DNA of 6,354 nucleotides from an uncultured Bacteroidales bacterium (GCA_900317065.1 ONFK01000159.1:1-6354); one strand, 5' to 3'. Shown: positions 1-6,181, counted from the stretch's first letter. A program made the numbers and translations. Notes: a model not told the origin generated them from the sequence alone.

Positions 1-1808
1 AGAACCCCAAACCTTCCATGGGCGCCAACCTTGCATATTTCTTCGACTTCCAGTTGGGATGGATGTACTGGCGCTACTTCATGTGGAATTTCGTGGGCAG
101 GCAGAATGACGTGCACAGCCCCTCGCCGGGCAATATCTTCCACGGCAACTGGGAGAGCGGCGTGAAGTTCATCGACGACTGGCGTCTTGGCGACCAGAGC
201 AATGCCCCCGCCGTGCTCGCGGAGAACAAGGGTAAGAACCATTATTACTTCCTTCCTTTCCTGCTTGGCCTCGTCGGCCTCTTCTTCCAGTTCGGGCGCG
301 ACAAGCGCGGATGCTGGCTGAACTTCCTGATGTTCTTCATGACCGGCATCGCGGTGGTCATCTACCTCAACATGCCTCCGTTCCAGGTCCGCGAGCGAGA
401 CTACGCATTCGCGGGATCCTTCTACTTCTTTACGGTGTGGATAGGGCTCGGTGTGCTCGGACTCTATGATCTGCTGGAAGATGCCTTCAAGGGCAGATAC
501 AGCACGGCGCTCGCGTCCTGCCTGGCCGTCCTGGGCCTCTGCGTGCCGGCCCTGATGGCCGCCGAGAACTGGGATGACCACGACCGCAGCAACCGCCGCA
601 CCGCCCCCGAACTCGGTGCGAACTACCTCAAGTCCGTAGGTCCCCAGGGCGTGCTCATCACCCACGGCGACAACGACACCTTCCCTCTCTGGTACGCCCA
701 GGAAGTGGAAGACGTGCGTACGGACGTGCGCATCGCCAACACCTCCCTGCTCGGCACCGACTGGCACATCGACCAGATGAAATGGGCCTGCAACGAGAGC
801 AAGCCCCTGGCACTCAGCGTAGGCCAGGCGCAGTACCTCTACGGCACCAACGAATACATCCCCATCTACGACCAGCGCGGCAAGGTGATGAGCATTGCAG
901 ACGTGATGAAGCTCTTCCGCCATCCCCAGGTGAAGGTGCAGATGAGCTCCGGGCGCAAGTACGACTACATCGCCTCCCGCAAGATCTCCGTGCCCGTGAA
1001 CAAGGCGAACGCCCTGGCGAGCGGGATAGTTTCCGAGGCGATGGCTTCGCGGATGCTGGACACCCTGATACTGGAGATCCCGGCCGGCAAGGAGTTCCTC
1101 ACCAAACCGGAGCTCTTCGTGCTAGACTTCCTCTCCACCTACCAGTGGGACAGGCCGCTCAATATGCTCAGCTACGGAGGCGACCTCAACATCGGCATCA
1201 AGGACTATCTCGTCAGCGACGGATTCTCCTCCAAGTTCGTGCCTTACAAGAACAGGCCTTCTTCCAACTCCTACGGCCTGGTGGACTGCGACGAGCTCTA
1301 CCACTATATGACCGAAGTCTACAGTTTCGACGCCCTCAAGGCCCCGGACTGGTTCGTGGACTATCAGAACTGCTACACCTTCCTCGCCGTGATGGGCATA
1401 CGCAACCTGCACGTCAACTGCGCCTCCGCCTTCATGGCGAACGGGCAGAATGAACGCGCCCTGGAGATGCTCGACCAAAGCGAGGCCGCTATGGTCAACT
1501 TCCCCATCTGCGCCATCCCCCTGGGATTCAGCGGCAACGACTACATGGTGGTGAAGACGATAGAACTGTACTACAAGCTCGGGCAGCCCGAGAAGGGACG
1601 CGAGCTTGCCGTGAAGTTTGCCGACGAACTGCTCGCTTCGGCCGCCTTCTATCTCGAGTTCTACGCCTTTGCGCAGGATGAGTTCGAGCTCTGCGGCAAC
1701 TACGTCTACTTCCTTGCCGATGTGCTGAAGGCCGCCGGCGAGAAGGAACTCAGCTCCACGGTGGAAACCCGCTTCTCCGACATGATCGGGACAGCGACCA
1801 AGAACTGA
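1..1808 (+). CDS. DUF2723 / TMEM260-like (GT117-type) membrane protein, 5'-truncated by window edge
   Basis: The reading frame is open from base 3 to the TGA at 1806-1808. The first in-frame ATG (18) sits inside conserved sequence, so the true start lies upstream of the window. Bacteroidetes members are usually about 1000 residues or more and about 600 are visible. Visible signatures are the YWRYFMWNFVGRQND block near the start and the THGDNDTFPLWYAQEVEDVRTD block at about nt 660-725. Four hydrophobic segments lie at about nt 235-300, 310-375, 400-470 and 500-560, followed by a long soluble, probably periplasmic, C-terminal half with TPR-like helices (FMANGQNERALEMLDQSEAA). From family knowledge, the eukaryotic relative TMEM260 is a protein O-mannosyltransferase, and Bacteroidetes members are assumed to be polyprenyl-sugar-dependent glycosyltransferases of the inner membrane. 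The catalytic N-terminal loops are not in view, so activity is inferred. No repeat insertions are visible here, unlike the next two genes. Confidence 0.88.
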   Translation, partial: NPKPSMGANLAYFFDFQLGWMYWRYFMWNFVGRQNDVHSPSPGNIFHGNWESGVKFIDDWRLGDQSNAPAVLAENKGKNHYYFLPFLLGLVGLFFQFGRDKRGCWLNFLMFFMTGIAVVIYLNMPPFQVRERDYAFAGSFYFFTVWIGLGVLGLYDLLEDAFKGRYSTALASCLAVLGLCVPALMAAENWDDHDRSNRRTAPELGANYLKSVGPQGVLITHGDNDTFPLWYAQEVEDVRTDVRIANTSLLGTDWHIDQMKWACNESKPLALSVGQAQYLYGTNEYIPIYDQRGKVMSIADVMKLFRHPQVKVQMSSGRKYDYIASRKISVPVNKANALASGIVSEAMASRMLDTLILEIPAGKEFLTKPELFVLDFLSTYQWDRPLNMLSYGGDLNIGIKDYLVSDGFSSKFVPYKNRPSSNSYGLVDCDELYHYMTEVYSFDALKAPDWFVDYQNCYTFLAVMGIRNLHVNCASAFMANGQNERALEMLDQSEAAMVNFPICAIPLGFSGNDYMVVKTIELYYKLGQPEKGRELAVKFADELLASAAFYLEFYAFAQDEFELCGNYVYFLADVLKAAGEKELSSTVETRFSDMIGTATKN

Positions 1809-1813
1809 CGCGT

Positions 1814-1834
1814 ATGAGCTTCGTTTCCAGGTGA
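1814..1834 (+). other. Six-codon ORF abutting the C26 start (coupling ORF or frameshifted N-terminus)
   Basis: ATG at 1814 opens MSFVSR and ends in TGA at 1832-1834, which overlaps the ATG at 1834 of the next gene as TGATG. The C26 start has a hydrophobic signal but no positive charge, and these six codons end in Arg. One extra base near 1830 would fuse them into a normal lipoprotein signal, MSFVSRVMLFLSVMLAGC. It may therefore be either a coupling mini-ORF or the displaced true N-terminus of the lipoprotein. Confidence 0.4.
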
Positions 1835-2784
1835 TGCTCTTCCTGAGCGTGATGCTGGCCGGATGCCGGTCTGCAGGGAAACCCGTCGTGGGCATCTCCT
1901 CGAGTTGGGATGACGCCCGCGTGGTGTCGCTGAACGACAGTTATGTGGCCGCCGTCCGTGCCGCCGGGGGCATCCCCGCAGTACTTCCGCCCGTCCGCAG
2001 CGCAGCCGAAGCCGCCGAAGCGCTGGCCCTGGCAGACGCCCTGATTCTGAGCGGAGGCGAGGATGTGGACCCCGCGCGCTACGGCGAGGCCGTGCTGGAT
2101 TCGACGGTGGAAGTCAATGCCCCGAGGGATACCAGCGACTTCCTGCTGGCAGCCGAGGCGATGCGGCGCGGAATGCCCGTCCTGGGCATATGCCGCGGCT
2201 CCCAGCTGCTGAACGTATTTTTCGGAGGTTCGCTTTATCAGGACCTTCCCGGCCAGATAGGGTCCTTGCCGGAGAGCACCGGCAGTGCTTCTTTGAGCGA
2301 GCCTGTGCGTGGCGGTAGCGGTGGCAGAGCCGTCCACGGAAGTTTTTTGAGCGGGCCCGTGCGTGGCGGTAGCGAAGTGGACGGCACTGCCACTGCTGCC
2401 AGCCAAGGGCATGCCGCCATCCGCCATCGGCAGAGCGAAAGCGGCTCCATCGGCACCCACTGGATATATATTGATGCGAATTCGCGCCTGCACGACCTTC
2501 TGGGCCTCGATTCTGTCATGGTCAACTCCTTCCACCACCAGGCAGTAAAAGACCCCGGCACCGGCGTTCGCGTTGTCGCCCGTTCTGCCGACGGCGTGGT
2601 CGAAGCCTGGGATTGGAACGGCCCGCAGCGCGCCGGCAGTTCCAAGCGCGGCAGTTTGCAGCACTCCGGCAGCTCCAGACGCAGCAGCAACATCTGCGTC
2701 CAGTTCCACCCGGAAATCTTCGTCAAATCCGGCGACACCACCTTCCTGCCCCTATTCCAGGACCTCATCGACCGCGCCCGGTAG
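1831..2784 (+). CDS. Lipoprotein gamma-glutamyl hydrolase family (peptidase C26, PuuD-like) with in-frame insertions
   Basis: This is a class I glutamine-amidotransferase-like hydrolase, expected to cleave gamma-glutamyl bonds as PuuD does with gamma-glutamyl-GABA; the real substrate is unknown. All landmarks are present: VVGISSSWDD at the N-terminus, LSGGEDVDP, the nucleophile elbow GICRGSQ with Cys121, VNSFHHQAVK, and VQFHPE giving His293 and Glu295 (numbered from 1831). A short hydrophobic leader with lipobox LAGC suggests an exported lipoprotein, as in other Bacteroidetes members. The start is uncertain: GTG 1831 or ATG 1834, both lacking a basic n-region (see the mini-ORF at 1814). Two segments do not fit the family. 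One is about residues 149-200, rich in Gly/Ser/Arg with PVRGGS twice. The other is about residues 264-288, Ser/Arg-rich. Both lie between conserved strands and look like repeat insertions. The gene lies 22 nt after the DUF2723 stop and is probably cotranscribed with it. Confidence 0.88.
   Translation: MMLFLSVMLAGCRSAGKPVVGISSSWDDARVVSLNDSYVAAVRAAGGIPAVLPPVRSAAEAAEALALADALILSGGEDVDPARYGEAVLDSTVEVNAPRDTSDFLLAAEAMRRGMPVLGICRGSQLLNVFFGGSLYQDLPGQIGSLPESTGSASLSEPVRGGSGGRAVHGSFLSGPVRGGSEVDGTATAASQGHAAIRHRQSESGSIGTHWIYIDANSRLHDLLGLDSVMVNSFHHQAVKDPGTGVRVVARSADGVVEAWDWNGPQRAGSSKRGSLQHSGSSRRSSNICVQFHPEIFVKSGDTTFLPLFQDLIDRAR
2292..2400 (+). repeat. In-frame direct and inverted repeat insertion inside the C26 gene
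   Basis: A 29-nt unit at 2292-2320 recurs at 2346-2374 (period 54 nt, 18 codons) with 27 of 29 bases alike; both contain GTGCGTGGCGGTAGCG and encode PVRGGS. In addition, 2314-2337 and 2377-2400 are inverted repeats, 21 of 24 positions complementary, and two of the three mismatches would be G-U pairs in RNA. The core arms are GTGGCAGAGCCGTCCAC and GTGGACGGCACTGCCAC. The arms flank a 39-nt loop holding most of the second direct repeat. The block sits where C26 homologues have a short loop, and the frame is kept. Confidence 0.75.
2633..2681 (+). repeat. Short in-frame direct repeat before the C26 FHPE motif
   Basis: CCGGCAGTTCCA (2633-2644) recurs as CCGGCAGCTCCA (2666-2677), an offset of 33 nt or 11 codons, with a related GCGGCAGTTTGCA between them. 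The translation is a Ser/Arg/Gly-rich patch (RAGSSKRGSLQHSGSSRRSS) just upstream of VQFHPE, where the family normally needs only a few residues. It fits an in-frame expansion that the fold tolerates. Confidence 0.55.
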
Positions 2785-2830
2785 CTTAACCGATCGCGCC
2801 TTCATTCCCAACTGCGTCAGTTCGCCGGGA

Positions 2831-2961
2831 TGTATGCAGAATCGCTCATTTTGCATACAAATCGGGCGAAAAAGGCCTGGTTGTATGCAAAACTGCACGT
2901 TTTGCATACAAGTCCTTCAAAATCTGGCGAGATGTATGCAAAACCACCCTTTTTGCATACA
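2831..2961. repeat. Array of three 29-bp palindromes at an exact 51-bp period
   Basis: Palindromes lie at 2831-2859, 2882-2910 and 2933-2961, with centres at 2845, 2896 and 2947. The arms are TGTATGCAAAA and TTTTGCATACA. In copy 1 the arms are TGTATGCAGAAT and ATTTTGCATACA, with one G-T pair. Copy 2 extends to a perfect 13-bp stem (2881-2893 with 2899-2911). The central loops differ in all three (CGCTC, TGCAC, CCACCCT). Spacers are 22 nt each, and the sequence after copies 2 and 3 is similar (AGTyC, then AAAA/CT), so the unit is wider than the palindrome. It lies directly upstream of, and touches, the methyltransferase promoter. It may be a set of operators for a dimeric regulator, or an intergenic palindromic repeat family. 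Confidence 0.88.
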
Positions 2962-2986
2962 AGTTCAGTGAAAACTAGTATCTTTG
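2952..2986 (+). promoter_or_regulatory. Bacteroidetes sigma-ABfr promoter of the methyltransferase gene
   Basis: The -7 box TATCTTTG (2979-2986) matches TAnnTTTG exactly. TTTG at 2952-2955, within the right arm of the third palindrome, could serve as the -33 box, but the 23-nt gap is longer than the usual 19-21. Transcription would start near 2993, so the message would be essentially leaderless at ATG 2994. A protein bound at the third palindrome would overlap the -33 region. Confidence 0.7.
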
Positions 2987-2993
2987 CAGGACT

Positions 2994-4265
2994 ATGGTAG
3001 AGGTCCCCTCAAAACAGTGGAAAGATTACGAGCTGCTGGACAGCGGCTGCGGCGAGAAACTGGAGCGTTTCGGCCAGATAATAACGGTGCGTCCCGAGCC
3101 CAAGGCACTGTGGGACAGAAGCATGTCGGAGGCCGAATGGCGCCGCCTTGCGCATTTCTCATTCAAGTTGGCGAGCGCACAGAACGGCGGCCGCGATGCC
3201 GGGAAGGGCGGAAAGAATGCCGGATCCGGGGCCATCGAGGACCGCGGGACCTGGGAACGTCACAAGAAGGCGGATGAACAATGGTATATCCGTTATGGCG
3301 CAGATGCCGGAAGCGCAAGTGTTGCCGGAGCTGCAGGAGCGTCCGGCCCGCAGTTCCGTATGCGCCTGGGACTCACGGCCTTCAAGCACGTGGGCATCTT
3401 CCCCGAGCAGGCCCCGAACTGGGAGTTTATCTACCGACAGGTCAGGCGTTTGGCAGGAAATGCAGCCGGTTCAGGCCCAGAGCGCACGGCGAACACCGGC
3501 CCTGAGCGAAACGATGTCGGCGGGGGAGCAGCGGGGGTTTTGGAGGCAGCGCCACCACCCAAAGTGCTGAACCTCTTTGCCTACACCGGGGGTGCATCCC
3601 TTGCGGCAAAGGCGGCAGGAGCGGATGTGACGCATCTCGACAGCATCAAGCAGGTAGTCACATGGGCGCGAGGCAATATGGAAGCCAGCGGCATGGACGG
3701 CATTCGCTGGATCGTGGAGGATGCCATGAAGTTCGTGCAGCGCGAAGAACGCCGCGGCAATCTCTACGACGGCATCATCCTGGATCCCCCCGCCTACGGG
3801 CACGGTCCGAACGGAGAAAAATGGAAACTGGACGACAGTCTCTTCGGCCTGTTGCGCAGCGTCTCTCACATCCTCAAGCCGCAGAATTCCTTCATGGTGC
3901 TCAACCTATATTCCAACGGCTACTCCGCCGCCCTGGGAGAAACCATCGTGCGCCAGGCCTTCGGACGCGACTTCGCATGCCCTTCGCCCGTCGCGGATGG
4001 ACAGCGGGAGATTATCGGACGGGCAATGCAGGGACCGGGGTATCCCTGCGAGACACGGCCCCTTGCGGATGGACAGCGGGAGATTATCGGACGGGCAATG
4101 CAGGGACCGGGGTCTCCCTGCGAGACACGGCCCTGCCCTTTGCCCGTCGCGGAAGGTAAGCGGGAAACTGCCGGGCCCGGCGTCCTGACTTCCGGAGAGC
4201 TGGCGCTGAACGACCGCTTCGGCAAAGCCCTCCCACTCAGCATCTACGTCCGCCTCAGCCTGTAA
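2994..4265 (+). CDS. RlmI-like (COG1092) class I SAM-dependent methyltransferase with several in-frame insertions
   Basis: This is probably an RNA methyltransferase of the YccW/RlmI-type superfamily; the target base is unknown. The N-terminus (KQWKDYELLDSGCGEKLERFG, RPEPKALWD, FRMRLGLTAFKHVGIFPEQA) matches Bacteroidetes homologues I recall at roughly 300 residues. The SAM-binding motif I VLNLFAYTGGASLAA starts near residue 190, followed by HLDSIKQVVTWARGNMEASGMDGIRW and the catalytic motif IV ILDPPAYG with Asp264. The family C-terminus DRFGKALPLSIYVRLSL closes the protein. At 423 residues it is about 120 too long. The excess falls in four low-complexity patches: about 61-80 (Gly/Ala/Lys), 101-116 (AGSASVAGAAGASG), 155-187 (GPER repeated) and 332-395 (tandem 24-residue repeat). 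Start ATG 2994 sits just after a promoter -7 box. All core motifs are intact, so the enzyme is likely functional. Confidence 0.88.
   Translation: MVEVPSKQWKDYELLDSGCGEKLERFGQIITVRPEPKALWDRSMSEAEWRRLAHFSFKLASAQNGGRDAGKGGKNAGSGAIEDRGTWERHKKADEQWYIRYGADAGSASVAGAAGASGPQFRMRLGLTAFKHVGIFPEQAPNWEFIYRQVRRLAGNAAGSGPERTANTGPERNDVGGGAAGVLEAAPPPKVLNLFAYTGGASLAAKAAGADVTHLDSIKQVVTWARGNMEASGMDGIRWIVEDAMKFVQREERRGNLYDGIILDPPAYGHGPNGEKWKLDDSLFGLLRSVSHILKPQNSFMVLNLYSNGYSAALGETIVRQAFGRDFACPSPVADGQREIIGRAMQGPGYPCETRPLADGQREIIGRAMQGPGSPCETRPCPLPVAEGKRETAGPGVLTSGELALNDRFGKALPLSIYVRLSL
3474..3508 (+). repeat. 24-nt (8-codon) direct repeat inside the methyltransferase insertion
   Basis: GGCCCAGAGCG at 3474-3484 recurs as GGCCCTGAGCG at 3498-3508, giving GPERTANT then GPERNDVG. 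It sits just before SAM-binding motif I in a stretch (about residues 155-187) that I do not expect in the family. It is another in-frame expansion at a domain boundary. Confidence 0.55.
3981..4167 (+). repeat. 72-nt tandem duplication with internal hairpins, in frame in the methyltransferase tail
   Basis: Bases 3993-4061 and 4065-4133 match at 68 of 69 positions (only A4042 versus C4114, Tyr versus Ser). The period is 72 nt, and each copy encodes ADGQREIIGRAMQGPG then PCETRP. A diverged third start at 4137-4167 matches 3981-4011 at 26 of 31 positions (offset 156 nt, 52 codons). Each full copy contains the hairpin GCAGGGA/TCCCTGC (4028-4034 with 4043-4049; 4100-4106 with 4115-4121). An outer inverted repeat, GACGGGCAA (4090-4098) with TTGCCCGTC (4140-4148), encloses the second. 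The near identity argues for a recent duplication, and the divisible-by-three period keeps the gene open. Confidence 0.92.
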
Positions 4266-4277
4266 CGGCAAGGCAGC

Positions 4278-4313
4278 AAAAAACAAGGTCCCCCGGTTAT
4301 CGAGAGACCTTGT
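4278..4313 (-). terminator. Intrinsic terminator of pgk
   Basis: On the minus strand, ACAAGGTC and GACCTTGT (plus-strand positions 4306-4313 and 4283-4290) form an 8-bp stem with a 15-nt loop, followed directly by a run of T (six A on the plus strand, 4278-4283). It begins 17 nt after the pgk stop. Read on the plus strand the stem has no T-run after it, so it is not obviously a terminator for the converging methyltransferase gene. Confidence 0.8.
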
Positions 4314-4330
4314 ACATGGGTGAGCACCAA

Positions 4331-5584
4331 TTACTCGCGCACAGCAGCAATGCCGGGAAGGTCTTTGCCTTCGATGGCTTCGAGCATTGCACCGCCGCCG
4401 GTGGAAACGTAGCTGACCTTGTCGGCGTAGCCCATCTTGGTTACGGCTGCAACGGAGTCGCCGCCGCCCACGAGGGTGTAAGCGCCGTTTGCGGTAGCCT
4501 CAGCGAGGTACTCTGCGATCTGCAGGGTTCCCTTTGCGAAGGTATCCATCTCGAACACGCCCACAGGGCCGTTCCAGAGGATGGTCTTGGAGTCGAGGAT
4601 GATCTTCTTCCAGTTATCGAGCGAAGCCTTGCCGGCATCCATGCCTTCCCATCCTTCGGGAATCTCCATGGAAGGAACGGTCTTGTGGTTGGCGTCGTTG
4701 CTGAAGTCGTCGGCGACTACGGTCTCGGTGGAGAGGGAGAGGTTCACTCCGAGTTCCTTGGCGCGGGCCATGATGTCGTTTGCCTGAGGGATGAGGTCGT
4801 CCTCGTGCAGGGAGTTGCCGATCTTGCCGCCCATGGCCTTGATGAAGGTGTAGCCCATTCCGCCGCCGATGATCAGGTTGTCGACCTTGGGGAGGAGGTT
4901 CTCGAGCACTGCGAGCTTGGAAGATACCTTGCTGCCGCCGATGATGGCGGTGAAGGGCCTCTTGGCGTTCTTCAGCACGTTGTCGATGGCCTTGATCTCA
5001 CCTTCCATCAGATAACCGAACATCTTGTCGTTCGGGAAGTATTCGGCGATGAGGGCGGTGGAAGCGTGTGCACGGTGTGCGGTTCCGAATGCGTCGTTGA
5101 TGTAGCAGTCTGCGTAGGAAGCGAGCTTCTTGGTAAACTCCTTCTGCGAAGCCTTCACGGCCTTCTTTGCGGCAGCCTTCTCCTCGTCGGTGGCATCCTC
5201 TGCGAGTCCGCGGGGTTTGCCTTCCTCTTCTGCGTAGAAGCGGAGGTTTTCGAGAAGCAGGGCCTCGCCCGGCTTGAGGGCGGCAGCCTGCGCGTCAGCG
5301 GTCTGGCAGTCTTCTGCGAACTGTACGGGAACGCCGAGGCATTCGCTCACGTGAGCGACGATATGCTTAAGGGAGAATTTTGCATCAACTTTCTTGGGAC
5401 GGCCGAGGTGGCTCATGATGATGAGGGAACCGCCGCCTGCAAGCACCTTCTTGAGGGTAGGGATGGCCCTGCGGATGCGGGTGTCGTCGGTAATTTCGAA
5501 GTTTTCGTTTAGGGGGACATTGAAATCAACGCGGACAATAGCTTTTTTGCCGGTGAAATCGTAAGAATCAATGTGCTGTTGCAT
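4331..5584 (-). CDS. pgk: Phosphoglycerate kinase
   Basis: Cytosolic glycolytic enzyme that transfers phosphate between 1,3-bisphosphoglycerate and ADP to give 3-phosphoglycerate and ATP. At 417 residues it is full length, with every family signature in order. RVDFNVPLN is at residues 18-26 and SHLGRP at 58-63 (substrate-binding N-domain). INDAFGTAHRAHAS and IIGGSKVSSK follow. In the C-terminal nucleotide domain are WNGPVGVFE at 337-345, GGGDSVAAV at 373-381 and STGGGAMLE at 394-402. The Lys/Ala/Glu-rich stretch around DEEKAAAKKAVKASQKEF is, from memory, usual for Bacteroidetes PGKs and not a repeat insertion. The gene stands alone, with its own -7 box upstream, an intrinsic terminator downstream, and convergent and divergent neighbours. 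No repeats intrude, in contrast with the two genes to its left. Confidence 0.98.
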   Translation of the reverse strand: MQQHIDSYDFTGKKAIVRVDFNVPLNENFEITDDTRIRRAIPTLKKVLAGGGSLIIMSHLGRPKKVDAKFSLKHIVAHVSECLGVPVQFAEDCQTADAQAAALKPGEALLLENLRFYAEEEGKPRGLAEDATDEEKAAAKKAVKASQKEFTKKLASYADCYINDAFGTAHRAHASTALIAEYFPNDKMFGYLMEGEIKAIDNVLKNAKRPFTAIIGGSKVSSKLAVLENLLPKVDNLIIGGGMGYTFIKAMGGKIGNSLHEDDLIPQANDIMARAKELGVNLSLSTETVVADDFSNDANHKTVPSMEIPEGWEGMDAGKASLDNWKKIILDSKTILWNGPVGVFEMDTFAKGTLQIAEYLAEATANGAYTLVGGGDSVAAVTKMGYADKVSYVSTGGGAMLEAIEGKDLPGIAAVRE

Positions 5585-5609
5585 AATATTTTGAAATTTT
5601 GTAATTTTC
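5579..5609 (+). promoter_or_regulatory. Possible promoter of the small lipoprotein gene
   Basis: TTG (5579-5581), a 20-nt gap, then TAATTTTC (5602-5609), which differs from TAnnTTTG only in its last base. The start point would fall near 5616, about 17 nt before ATG 5633. It would overlap the pgk leader and promoter on the other strand. Evidence is weak in this AT-rich gap. Confidence 0.3.
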
Positions 5610-5615
5610 CGGGTG

Positions 5616-5623
5616 CAAAGTTA
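5616..5623 (-). promoter_or_regulatory. pgk promoter -7 box
   Basis: The minus strand reads TAACTTTG here, an exact TAnnTTTG, 31 nt upstream of the pgk ATG, giving a leader of roughly 25 nt. No clear TTTG -33 box is found at the right distance, which is common for sigma-ABfr promoters. Confidence 0.7.
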
Positions 5624-5632
5624 GCAAATTAT

Positions 5633-6181
5633 ATGAAAAGAGCAGTTATTTCCGCATTTATTCTCCTTTCTCTCGCAGCCTGCGCTCCGAAACAGTCCGA
5701 TCCCGTAAAAGACGCCATCCGGGGCAAGGTGGAGGAACAGCTCGGAGAACTCAAGAGCTTGAGTTTTATCAATCTGGAACTCGTGGAGAGTTCCACCTTC
5801 GGCGAGGAGATAGCGCGCAGGCGCAGTACCATCGAACTGCGCCGCAAGCAGAACATAAAACTTGCGGAAGGATACCAGGCGAACGGCAAAGTGCTCAATG
5901 CCAACGCCAAACTGGAGGCCGCCCTCAAGGACGAAGCCGTTCTCAAGGGGATCGAAGCCATTGAAAAGAGGCTGGCGGACCACGACTCCCTGGGCGTCAA
6001 GGAACTGGACATCTACAAGTTCAGCGCAGTCGCCCGCACCACGGAAGGCAGCACCGATATCAAGGACATGTTCATCGCCATCACCCCCGCAAGCGAGATC
6101 GTGGCCATGGACTACAAGAAAGAAAACCTGCTGAAATCCAGCGGCAGCCTGATTCCGGGCTACAAGGCCCTGTTCGACTAA
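5633..6181 (+). CDS. Small uncharacterised lipoprotein with helical middle region
   Basis: I do not recognise the family. The start at ATG 5633 gives MKRAVISAFILLSLAAC, a textbook lipoprotein signal with basic n-region, hydrophobic core and lipobox LAAC (Cys17). An in-frame ATG at 5573 would bury this signal and overlap pgk, so it was not used. The mature protein is about 165 residues. Residues about 30-120 are charged and probably helical or coiled (EEQLGELKSL, RRRSTIELRRKQNIKLAEGY, AKLEAALKDEAVLKGIEAIEKRL). The C-terminal part looks like beta strands (ELDIYKFSAVARTT, MFIAITPASEIVAMD) and ends IPGYKALFD. It is likely anchored on the periplasmic side of a membrane. It is divergent from pgk with a 48-nt gap, which implies separate transcription. 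No function can be assigned. Confidence 0.85.
   Translation: MKRAVISAFILLSLAACAPKQSDPVKDAIRGKVEEQLGELKSLSFINLELVESSTFGEEIARRRSTIELRRKQNIKLAEGYQANGKVLNANAKLEAALKDEAVLKGIEAIEKRLADHDSLGVKELDIYKFSAVARTTEGSTDIKDMFIAITPASEIVAMDYKKENLLKSSGSLIPGYKALFD

Larger units (their letters stand above)
2785..2993. other. 209-nt intergenic region, C26 to methyltransferase
   Basis: The first 46 bases after the C26 stop show no recognisable feature and no T-tract terminator. The middle (2831-2961) is the three-palindrome array. The last 30 bases hold the methyltransferase promoter and very short leader. No credible independent gene was found here. Confidence 0.7.

Noticed and set aside
18..20. ATG at 18 as the DUF2723 start
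   Set aside because: The frame is open to the window edge, and the sequence around the ATG belongs to the conserved interior of the family.
782..1453. 223-codon plus-strand ORF inside the DUF2723 gene
   Set aside because: It is an out-of-frame shadow of conserved DUF2723 sequence, with an Arg/Gln/Pro-rich translation typical of a frame-shifted read.
2831..2961. CRISPR array
   Set aside because: The spacing is regular, but the repeats differ in their central bases, the 22-nt spacers partly resemble each other, there are only three units, and no cas gene is present. Tandem palindromes explain it better.
2573..2971. 132-codon ORF overlapping the C26 end and the palindrome array as a real gene
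   Set aside because: Its first half is a shadow of C26, there is no start signal, and its tail is just the translated palindromes. It is kept only as an observation about the repeat period.
4310..5512. 400-codon plus-strand ORF across the pgk region
   Set aside because: It is antisense to an unmistakable phosphoglycerate kinase. It is open because of GC-rich codon bias, and its translation is low-complexity with no family motif.
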